DNA from: Candidatus Scatoplasma merdavium
GTDB taxonomy: Bacteria; Bacillota_I; Bacilli_A; RFN20; CAG-288
NCBI GenBank assembly: GCA_017694135.1
Contig: JADING010000092.1
Span: 1-5,811 of the forward strand
DNA length: 5,811 bases
Direction of reading: 5' to 3'
This document shows, in pieces, positions 1-5,338 of the stretch; position 1 is the stretch's first letter; each line of letters opens with the position of its first letter. The notes beneath the pieces are model-generated. The model was not told the origin of the DNA and did no database searches. It worked only from the letters and a program-made list of their open reading frames with translations. The translations under genes and the position numbers were made by a program.

Positions 1-191
1 TCCATGTCTCCACTTGAAAATGCTAACTTAAGGTTTGTCAAATACGTCAAACAAAAAACCAAAGCGATAAATACGCCGACAAACAGCTGCCCTATGAAAT
101 TAGCTGAACCAGATAGTTTTCTTTTATTTCCACGCCGAAAATTCAAAGAGTGGGCAAAACAAGCTTTTGAAAGTTGAATTAAATTAATCAT
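1..191 (-). CDS. Probable ABC exporter permease, N-terminal fragment (cut by window edge)
   Basis: An open frame of 63 codons starts at an ATG at 191 and runs off the left edge without a stop. The translation begins MINLIQLSKACFAHSLNF, continues with a basic stretch (about residues 19-26, RRGNKRKL), and then has one hydrophobic segment at about 33-52 that looks like a first membrane helix. A cytosolic amphipathic N-terminus with a basic patch before TM1 fits the large permeases that pair with single ABC-2-type ATPases. The ATG overlaps the stop codon of the ATPase gene by 8 bases (184-191), so translation is probably coupled. A weak GGAA at 202-205 could serve as ribosome binding site. The membrane-protein reading is seen in the sequence; the permease identity is inferred mainly from its place directly after an exporter ATPase. 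Substrate unknown. Confidence 0.6.
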   Translation of the reverse strand, partial: MINLIQLSKACFAHSLNFRRGNKRKLSGSANFIGQLFVGVFIALVFCLTYLTNLKLAFSSGDM

Positions 192-909
192 TTTTAGTAA
201 GTTCCAAAAACAGCGATTCTAAATTCGTGTTCTCCTCGTGTTGTTTTTCTCGCAATTCTTCTAAAGTTCCAACAAATAAGAGCTGACCTTTATCGATAAT
301 TCCAATTCGATCGCAAACTCTTTCCGCCACATCGAGAACGTGTGTCGAAAAAAGAATAGATTTAGACTCATTTGCCATTTCTTGCATCGTGTTTTTCACT
401 TGGAAGGCCGCTTCCGGATCTAATCCAGTAAGAGGTTCATCCAATATCCAGTTATTAGGATTATGAAGCAATGAACCGCAGATAAAAAGCTTCTGTCTCA
501 TACCATGAGAATAATTAGCGATAACTTCATGCAAGTTATCAAAAATTTCAAACTTCTTACTCAATTCAATTGCTCTTTCCATAGCTTTCGACTTTTCTAT
601 CCTATAGCAAGAGGCGATAAAAGACAGGTAGTTCTCCCCTGTCATTCCTAAAAACATATTAGGAGAATCAGGGACAAAGCCGAAATTCATCTTCGCTTCA
701 ATGGAATTAGTAACAATTGAATTGCCATCAATAAGCACATCTCCATTATCCGGTTTTAAAATACCGGTAATCATCTTTAAAGTGGTCGATTTTCCCGCAC
801 CGTTAGGTCCAAGCAAACCGAAGATTTCTCCATTTTTAATGTCTAATGATAAGCTGTTTACAGCCTTGTTATTACCAAAAGACTTCGAAACATTAACAAT
901 TGAAATCAT
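184..909 (-). CDS. ABC-2-type exporter ATP-binding protein
   Basis: A 241-residue stand-alone ABC ATPase, the usual length for subunits that power a separate permease at the cytosolic face of the membrane. Visible motifs: Walker A GPNGAGKST at 34-42; Q-loop region FVPDSP at 79-84, with Asp81 where many relatives have Gln; signature YSHGM at 133-137, a degenerate LSGGQ of the kind seen in EcsA/NatA-like exporters; Walker B WILDE ending in catalytic Glu158; D-loop TGLD at 161-164; switch histidine in STH at 188-190. The C-terminal part (THVLDVAERVCDRIGIIDKG, then a GTLEELR motif) is typical of the same group. The start at 909 overlaps the isomerase stop in an ATGA and has only a weak AAAGAG site 11 bases upstream, so it probably depends on coupling. 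The next gene is the probable permease. Family assignment is firm; the transported substrate (peptide, lipid, drug or ion) cannot be told. Confidence 0.93.
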   Translation of the reverse strand: MISIVNVSKSFGNNKAVNSLSLDIKNGEIFGLLGPNGAGKSTTLKMITGILKPDNGDVLIDGNSIVTNSIEAKMNFGFVPDSPNMFLGMTGENYLSFIASCYRIEKSKAMERAIELSKKFEIFDNLHEVIANYSHGMRQKLFICGSLLHNPNNWILDEPLTGLDPEAAFQVKNTMQEMANESKSILFSTHVLDVAERVCDRIGIIDKGQLLFVGTLEELREKQHEENTNLESLFLELTKND

Positions 910-1421
910 AAAGTAAATAGCTCTTTAATCTTCTCTACAGGATAAAGTTCTTCATCGATAACTTCACAAGATTCAATTACCACATCTTCAATTGGACAAT
1001 CTTGAGAATCAGTCGGAACTGAGGCAATTTTATCTAAAACGTCAAATCCCTCAACCAATTTGCCGAACGCGGCGTAGGCTCCATCTAAATGAGGCTGATC
1101 GGTCACGCAAATGAAAAACTGGCTCGAAGCGGAATTAGGTAAATAAGATCTCGCCATTGAAATGGTTCCTCGGACATGTTTCAAATTATTTTCCACCCCA
1201 TTTTGAGCAAACTCACCCTTAATGGAATAATCTACAAACTTGTGATTAAGTTCGCCATCTCCAGCTTGAATCACAAAATTTTTAATAACACGGTGAAATT
1301 TAAGTCCGTCATAAAAACCTTGATTTGCTAACTGAACAAAATTAGCAGCGGTATTCTTCGCCGCTTCATAATCCATTTCAACAACTAAAGTACCGAAGTT
1401 TTTAACGTTGATTTTAACCAT
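906..1421 (-). CDS. Cyclophilin-type peptidyl-prolyl cis-trans isomerase
   Basis: A 171-residue single-domain cyclophilin that catalyses cis-trans isomerisation of X-Pro bonds. No signal peptide or membrane segment is present, so it should act in the cytosol. The core motif FHRVIKNFVIQAGDG spans 42-56, with Arg44, Phe49 and Gln52 matching catalytic Arg55, Phe60 and Gln63 of human cyclophilin A. The second core motif GTISMARS is at 85-92, QFFI at 101-104 and HLDGAYAAFG at 111-120. His111 replaces the cyclosporin-contacting Trp121 of cyclophilin A, and Tyr116 replaces His126; such changes are common in bacterial cyclophilins. A short acidic and hydrophobic tail (about 146-171) extends past the fold. 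The ATG at 1421 has a good AAAGGA site. The stop overlaps the downstream ATPase start by 4 bases. Family assignment is firm; its clients are unknown. Confidence 0.95.
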   Translation of the reverse strand: MVKINVKNFGTLVVEMDYEAAKNTAANFVQLANQGFYDGLKFHRVIKNFVIQAGDGELNHKFVDYSIKGEFAQNGVENNLKHVRGTISMARSYLPNSASSQFFICVTDQPHLDGAYAAFGKLVEGFDVLDKIASVPTDSQDCPIEDVVIESCEVIDEELYPVEKIKELFTL

Positions 1422-1457
1422 CTTAAAATTCCTTTCGACTTTTCTATTTTACTATAT
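1422..1457 (-). promoter_or_regulatory. 36-base intergenic spacer with ribosome binding site for the isomerase
   Basis: Read on the minus strand, the spacer carries AAAGGAA (1429-1435), seven bases before the isomerase ATG. This is the only non-overlapping junction in the five-gene fmt cluster. An AT-rich TATAGTAAAAT lies just after the S-component stop and could be a -10 box, but I find no -35 hexamer at a suitable distance and no hairpin. Read-through from the upstream gene seems the simpler explanation. Confidence 0.6.
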
Positions 1458-2012
1458 CTAAAGATTAGTTTTTCCTTTTTTATCTTTATGAAACAACGGA
1501 TACATAGCGCGCAATAATACTAAAGCGATACAAGAATTAACTAAACCTTGTAAAGAATTAAAAGCAAAATTAGTTAAAAGCAAAGCGCTCAGTGATGTAT
1601 CAATTCCACTAGCGTAGGTTATCCAATCTGGTATCAAATAACATCCGGCCATAAAAAAGCCAGCAATTACCATAGATATCATCGCTTTCACATAATTGAA
1701 TCCACCCTTTTTCGACATCAAATAACAAATCAAATACGCAACATTTGCTTCTAAAAATTTAATGATCAGAGAAAACACTGCATATTGGGTATAGCCCAAA
1801 GTCAAATCCGAAAGCATACTAGCTATACCTCCAGCCAATCCTCCTACTACAGGATTAATTAAAAAGGCCAGAGAAAAAACAAAAGCATCTGAAAAATTTA
1901 TATACCCACTTCCACCAAAAATAGGTATGCTGACAAAGGTTGTTAACACGTAGCAAAGACTTGCAAATATAGCAGTCAAAACGATTTTATAAATTAGCTG
2001 ATGTTGTTTCAT
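1458..2012 (-). CDS. ECF transporter S component (substrate-binding membrane subunit)
   Basis: A 184-residue, very hydrophobic protein with about six membrane segments (roughly 8-30, 41-52, 55-75, 77-99, 108-127, 144-168) and a basic C-terminal tail (HKDKKGK). Its size and motifs fit S components of energy-coupling-factor transporters: GYINFSDAF at 36-44, NPVVGGLAGG then SMLSD at 53-69, YAVFSLIIKFLEA at 77-89, and an FNSLQGLVNS block at 151-160. TM1 holds the small-residue patch AIFAS (14-18), where S components usually contact EcfT. The protein binds a vitamin or precursor and needs a shared EcfA-EcfA'-EcfT module, which is not in this window. It most resembles the Pfam group named for riboflavin S components, which also includes hydroxymethylpyrimidine-type relatives, so the substrate is not assigned. 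The ATG overlaps the fmt stop in an ATGA. No riboswitch is possible directly upstream because fmt coding sequence is there. Confidence 0.85.
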   Translation of the reverse strand: MKQHQLIYKIVLTAIFASLCYVLTTFVSIPIFGGSGYINFSDAFVFSLAFLINPVVGGLAGGIASMLSDLTLGYTQYAVFSLIIKFLEANVAYLICYLMSKKGGFNYVKAMISMVIAGFFMAGCYLIPDWITYASGIDTSLSALLLTNFAFNSLQGLVNSCIALVLLRAMYPLFHKDKKGKTNL

Positions 2013-2944
2013 TCTAATATCATCTTTCTAATGTCTTCTTCACTGTGTCCGTTAATAAAAGAAGCGGCATCCATCATTTTTTTTGAAGGCTGTTGAATCT
2101 TAATTAACTCAACTTCCCCATCGTTTAATTGAAGGATAAGTTTTTTGTTTTTCACAACTAGTGTTCCGGCATCTCTTTCTTTCAATGAAGAATACACTTC
2201 AGCATGGTAGATCTTAAATCTTTGAGAGTCGGATAATAAATAAGCACCAGGATTTAAAGCGAGACTCCTAACTTTATTTACAAAATCAATAGGTTTTAAA
2301 TCTAAAGATAACTTCTCTTCTTCTTTTTTAATAGATGGTGAAAATGTAACCGCACTCTCATCTTGCTCTTTTCCTTCCAGTTTATTTTCAAAATATAAAG
2401 GAAGGTATTTTTTTGCCATATCTAAGGCTAGTTTAGCTAATTTTTCTGAAAGCGAAGTGCAGTTATCAAGTCTAGATATCTCTATCTCTTCCTGGGCAAA
2501 TATCCTTCCAGCATCCATCTGTTTAACCATTTCCATAATGGTCATCCCAGTTTTGGCTTCCCCATTTGCTAAAGCGTACTGAATAGGTGCAGCACCGCGG
2601 TATTTAGGTAATAACGAAGCGTGAAAATTAATAGGGGGTAATTTTGAAAAAGACAGGACTTTGCTTGAAAGTATCTGACCATATGCAAAAGTTAAAAGCA
2701 AATCAGGATTAAGATCGTTTAAAAAGTCGCACTCTTTATTGAGTTTGTGAGGCTTAAAAAGAGGAATATTGTATTTTTCAGCGATATTTGAAACCGGAGA
2801 GGGTGTGAGCTTCATCTTTCTTCCCTGAGGTTTATCTTCTTGCGTTACTACTCCAACAATATTAAATCCAGAGGTAATTAAACCTTCTAAAAGATAAGCT
2901 GATATCTCGGGTGTTCCTAAATAAACTATTCTCGTAGTTTCCAT
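2009..2944 (-). CDS. fmt: Methionyl-tRNA formyltransferase
   Basis: A 311-residue enzyme of normal family length that transfers the formyl group of 10-formyltetrahydrofolate to the amino group of Met-tRNAfMet for bacterial translation initiation. The N-terminal formyltransferase domain (about 4-185) has YLGTPEIS at 8-15 and the hallmark FHASLLPKYRGAAPIQ at 107-122. The catalytic triad is intact: Asn106, His108 and Asp144 (in KQMDAGRIFA). The lysine-rich loop DKPQGRKMK (37-45) is the segment that contacts the tRNA acceptor arm in this family. The C-terminal OB-like domain (about 205-311) includes FSPSIKKEE and NPGAYLL; the Trp-containing versions of these motifs in E. coli (IDW, NPWPGAY) lack their Trp here, a lineage difference and not a sign of decay. 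The start at 2944 is set by a near-perfect Shine-Dalgarno site. Its usual Bacillota neighbours def and rsmB are absent from the window. Confidence 0.97.
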   Translation of the reverse strand: METTRIVYLGTPEISAYLLEGLITSGFNIVGVVTQEDKPQGRKMKLTPSPVSNIAEKYNIPLFKPHKLNKECDFLNDLNPDLLLTFAYGQILSSKVLSFSKLPPINFHASLLPKYRGAAPIQYALANGEAKTGMTIMEMVKQMDAGRIFAQEEIEISRLDNCTSLSEKLAKLALDMAKKYLPLYFENKLEGKEQDESAVTFSPSIKKEEEKLSLDLKPIDFVNKVRSLALNPGAYLLSDSQRFKIYHAEVYSSLKERDAGTLVVKNKKLILQLNDGEVELIKIQQPSKKMMDAASFINGHSEEDIRKMILE

Positions 2945-2949
2945 ACTTG

Positions 2950-2957
2950 ACCTCCTT
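2950..2957 (-). promoter_or_regulatory. Strong ribosome binding site for fmt
   Basis: On the minus strand AAGGAGGT lies five bases before the fmt ATG at 2944. It is a full match to the anti-Shine-Dalgarno core and decides the start codon. If the -10 box at 2962-2967 is used, transcription would begin at or just beside this site. Confidence 0.9.
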
Positions 2958-2961
2958 GTTA

Positions 2962-2967
2962 ATTATA
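2962..2967 (-). promoter_or_regulatory. Candidate -10 box of the fmt operon
   Basis: A perfect TATAAT on the minus strand, the only consensus -10 hexamer in the spacer. At 17 bases upstream the sequence is ATATCA, a poor -35, so recognition may need an activator or rest on the -10 alone. A start about seven bases downstream would fall near 2955, giving an 11-base leader that begins inside the Shine-Dalgarno site. The box is seen; the promoter function is inferred. Confidence 0.5.
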
Positions 2968-2989
2968 ACCCAGTTACAACTTAGTGATA
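2964..2989. promoter_or_regulatory. Imperfect dyad between the divergent promoters, possible operator
   Basis: The core AGTT-AC-AACT (2972-2981) is an inverted repeat with four-base arms. Extending outwards, 9 of 13 base pairs across 2964-2989 are symmetric, ending in TAT/ATA arms that fall in the two -10 boxes. The centre (2976.5) is within two bases of the midpoint of both the -10 boxes and the two start codons. A regulator bound here would cover both promoters. The symmetry is weak enough that chance remains possible. Confidence 0.3.
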
Positions 2990-2993
2990 TAGT
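2985..2993 (+). promoter_or_regulatory. Candidate extended -10 promoter of the Nudix gene
   Basis: TGATATAGT is an extended -10 element (TGn followed by TATAGT at 2988-2993), a type common in Gram-positive bacteria that tolerates a weak -35. The sequence 17 bases upstream, ATAACC, is not a recognisable -35 and lies over the opposing -10 box. A start near 3000 would put the Shine-Dalgarno site at the very 5' end of the message. Confidence 0.45.
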
Positions 2994-2998
2994 AGCTA

Positions 2999-3005
2999 GG
3001 GAGGT
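2999..3005 (+). promoter_or_regulatory. Strong ribosome binding site for the Nudix gene
   Basis: GGGAGGT is followed six bases later by the ATG at 3012. The match and spacing are good and fix the start codon of the Nudix hydrolase. Confidence 0.85.
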
Positions 3006-3011
3006 AAAAAG

Positions 3012-3605
3012 ATGGATTGGAAACTTCTGGATGCTATCAAAGAAACCGAACACCCATATTTAAACTATTACACTTTAATTTACGAAGTAAAAACAAAGGA
3101 TAACACCTTCAAAACCTACTCGTATTACATCGCTTCACGCCATGATAAAAATCACCTTTTATCAAAGAGCAATGAAGCGAAGCCTGATGGGGTTTTAATC
3201 TTGACCTACTTAGAAAAAAACGGAACTAAATACGCTGTATTAACTAAGCAATTCCGCCCAGCATTAAACAGATATGTCTACTCAATTCCAGCTGGTCTAG
3301 TAGATGATAACGAAGATGTAATCACCGCTGCCAAGCGCGAAGTTAGCGAAGAAGTTGGTGGAAAAGTCGAGAATATCGAACTTCTTTTTAACGCTAGCCC
3401 AACTTCTTCTGGTCTTTCAGATGAACTAAACGCTGTCTGCATTGCTAAAGTTAGTGAACTAGAAAAAGAGCACCTTGAAGAATTCGAAGACATTCAACAC
3501 TTAGTTCTTCCCTTTAATGAGGTTGAAAGCTTTTTAAAAGATAAGTTTGTCGCCTTGCAAGCTCGGTCACTTCTTTTGTATTTAGTCCGTGCTCACAAAT
3601 TTTAA
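3012..3605 (+). CDS. Nudix hydrolase, ADP-ribose pyrophosphatase type
   Basis: A 197-residue cytosolic protein with a complete Nudix box at 95-117: Gly95, five residues, Glu101, seven residues, then REVSEEVGG with Arg109, Glu110 and the metal-binding pair Glu113-Glu114. The substrate side chains cannot be proved, but SPTSSGLSDE (129-138) downstream of the box matches the SPG...DE motif typical of ADP-ribose/ADP-sugar pyrophosphatases, and an N-terminal beta-rich region of about 55 residues precedes the catalytic domain as in that group. The reaction would be ADP-ribose to AMP plus ribose 5-phosphate. One departure from the box consensus is Gly117 where a hydrophobic residue is usual. It is the only plus-strand gene here, divergent from fmt and convergent with the exporter gene, whose stop codon it overlaps by four bases. 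Nudix membership is certain; ADP-ribose specificity is likely. Confidence 0.9.
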   Translation: MDWKLLDAIKETEHPYLNYYTLIYEVKTKDNTFKTYSYYIASRHDKNHLLSKSNEAKPDGVLILTYLEKNGTKYAVLTKQFRPALNRYVYSIPAGLVDDNEDVITAAKREVSEEVGGKVENIELLFNASPTSSGLSDELNAVCIAKVSELEKEHLEEFEDIQHLVLPFNEVESFLKDKFVALQARSLLLYLVRAHKF

Positions 3606-5338
3606 TCCTCTAAATTTGCAAACTGAGAATAGTAGAGCTCCGAATAGAAGCCATTGAGTTTAAGAAGCTCTTCATGCTTTCCTTTTTCAACTATTTGTCC
3701 ATCTTTCATAACCAAAATAATGTCGGAAGATTGAATAGTTGAAAGGCGATGGGCGATAACAATAGAAGTTTTACCTTCCATAATCTTACGAAAGTCTTCT
3801 TGCACTATCTTTTCATTCAAAGTGTCTAAGTTTGAAGTGGCTTCATCCAAAATAAGGAGGTCTTCTTCTTTCAGCATCAAACGCGTAATACAAAGCAGCT
3901 GCTTTTGACCTTGGGAAATTCCTGAAGCATCAGATATTTTAGAATCATATCCGTTTTCCATCTGAGTAATAAAGAAATTAGCATTCGATTTCTTAGCAGC
4001 TGAAACTATATCTTCATCACTAGCTTCAGAATTAGAATAAGCGATGTTTTCTTTCACGGTTCCATCAAATAGCCAAGTGTCTTGCAAAACCATACCAATG
4101 TGGTCTCTTAAAGAAGAGCGCTTAATCGTCGATATGTCTTTTCCATCAATCAGAATTAAACCTTTCGAAGGAGAATAGAAATTCATAACTAAATTGATCA
4201 AAGTCGTCTTCCCGCATCCAGTTGGTCCAACAATAGCTGCGTGCATACCTTTATCAAGCCTAAAACTTATATCCTTTAGAACATCCTTCTTTCCGTCATA
4301 AGAAAAGTAAACATGAGAGAATTCCAAAGTGCCAATCCCATCTATTTCACCTTTATTTGAATCGTCTTCAACTTGCTTGATATCCAATAGTTTTTCAACT
4401 CTACCAATAGAAGCAAAAGCGTTCTGCAGCTCTGCCAAAACTGAAGAAATATCGTTGAAAGGTTGAGTGTAATTATTTGTAAACATCGTAAAAGTCATTA
4501 GGTTACCTATACTCATAACAATTGTTCCACTAATGATCCAATAAGCGCCTAATACCGCAACCGCTCCATAAATTAAAGTGTTAATAAGTCTAGTGGTAGG
4601 ATTAATAACAGAAGCGTAAAAATCAGACCAACGATCTTGTATCTTAAGCTTTTGAATTATTTCTTCAAATCCATCTTCTGCCTGCTTTTGGTTAGAATCA
4701 AGCAAAACGAGTTTTTGATTTTCAACGTGTTCATTCAAATAAGCTCCAAGCTTCCCGCGCAAAGATGATTGATGCCTGAAAGTCTTCGAAGTGCCTCGGG
4801 CAATTAAAGATGCGGCGACAACAGATAACGGAGTTAAAACAAAGACAACCAACGCCAACTCCCACGAATAGAAAAACATAATAATCAAAGTGAAAACTAC
4901 TGTAAAAACACCAGTGAAAAGCTGGATAAACATCTGTGACACGCCATCGCTAATAATAGTGATATCAGTAATTAAAACAACAATTTGATCACCCGAAGAA
5001 GATTGATCGAGACTAGAAATATCAGCGTCAATAAGCTTATTCATTGCTTGGTTGCGAATATCTCTTTGCATCTTAAATGAAACATCAAAAGAAAGATAAG
5101 ATAGCAACCAATAAAATACAAAAGCCAATACAGTACACACTCCGATAGCTAAAATAGTTAAGTTTGTAACATCATCTCCAGTTTTTAAATTATCAAGAGC
5201 ATACCCGCATGCTATTGGAACAAATATGTTGCAGCCGACATAAATCAAAGAAGAAAAGAAGGCTAAAAGCAACTCCCATTTGTATTTTGAAGCAAATCGC
5301 CACAAGAACGCGAGATTAGAACCGTTTCTTTTCCTCAT
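3602..5338 (-). CDS. Heterodimeric ABC exporter subunit with the canonical Walker B (TM288/BmrD-like)
   Basis: A 578-residue half-transporter with an N-terminal six-helix exporter domain (helices about 22-45, 59-83, 136-157, 160-180, 250-272, 274-290) and a C-terminal ATPase domain. Motifs, counted from this start: A-loop Tyr347, Walker A GPTGCGKTT 371-379, Q-loop Gln419, signature ISQGQ 474-478, Walker B LLILDE 494-499 with catalytic Glu499, D-loop SNLD 502-505, switch His530 in AHRLST. The signature has Gln instead of the first Gly of LSGGQ, as in TM288. I chose the ATG at 5338 over one at 5362 (eight residues longer) because it forms an ATGA overlap with the preceding gene and has AGGGG (5347-5351) eight bases upstream. 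It should pair with the preceding subunit to export drugs, lipids or peptides. Its stop overlaps the convergent Nudix stop; no terminator is visible. Confidence 0.93.
   Translation of the reverse strand: MRKRNGSNLAFLWRFASKYKWELLLAFFSSLIYVGCNIFVPIACGYALDNLKTGDDVTNLTILAIGVCTVLAFVFYWLLSYLSFDVSFKMQRDIRNQAMNKLIDADISSLDQSSSGDQIVVLITDITIISDGVSQMFIQLFTGVFTVVFTLIIMFFYSWELALVVFVLTPLSVVAASLIARGTSKTFRHQSSLRGKLGAYLNEHVENQKLVLLDSNQKQAEDGFEEIIQKLKIQDRWSDFYASVINPTTRLINTLIYGAVAVLGAYWIISGTIVMSIGNLMTFTMFTNNYTQPFNDISSVLAELQNAFASIGRVEKLLDIKQVEDDSNKGEIDGIGTLEFSHVYFSYDGKKDVLKDISFRLDKGMHAAIVGPTGCGKTTLINLVMNFYSPSKGLILIDGKDISTIKRSSLRDHIGMVLQDTWLFDGTVKENIAYSNSEASDEDIVSAAKKSNANFFITQMENGYDSKISDASGISQGQKQLLCITRLMLKEEDLLILDEATSNLDTLNEKIVQEDFRKIMEGKTSIVIAHRLSTIQSSDIILVMKDGQIVEKGKHEELLKLNGFYSELYYSQFANLED

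Noticed and set aside
701..916. Open frame of 71 codons on the plus strand opposite the ATPase gene.
   Set aside because: It is antisense to well-conserved ABC motifs, has no ribosome binding site and no recognisable protein.
585..1447. An exact 16-base direct repeat, CTTTCGACTTTTCTAT, at 585-600 (inside the ATPase gene) and 1432-1447 (over the isomerase ribosome binding site).
   Set aside because: Only two copies exist, one is ordinary coding sequence (IEKSKA), there are no matching flanks, and a chance match of this length is not very rare in AT-rich DNA.
1440..1465. TATAGTAAAAT on the minus strand as an internal promoter before the isomerase.
   Set aside because: No -35 hexamer and no TG extension at the correct spacing; AT-rich spacers give such boxes by chance.
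2862..3053. Minus-strand 63-codon frame spanning the divergent spacer.
   Set aside because: It overlaps both fmt and the Nudix start, contains the promoter and ribosome binding sites, and has no protein-family features.
3278..3493. Minus-strand 71-codon serine-rich frame inside the Nudix gene.
   Set aside because: It is the antisense of the Nudix box; the serine richness is the complement of glutamate and arginine/alanine codons.
3664..3690. Possible small hairpin (GAAGC, seven-base loop, GCTTT) followed by CCTTTTT, as a terminator for the Nudix transcript.
   Set aside because: The stem is only four Watson-Crick pairs plus one G-U wobble, it is AT-rich, and it lies inside the exporter coding sequence where the bases are explained by LEKGKHEELL.
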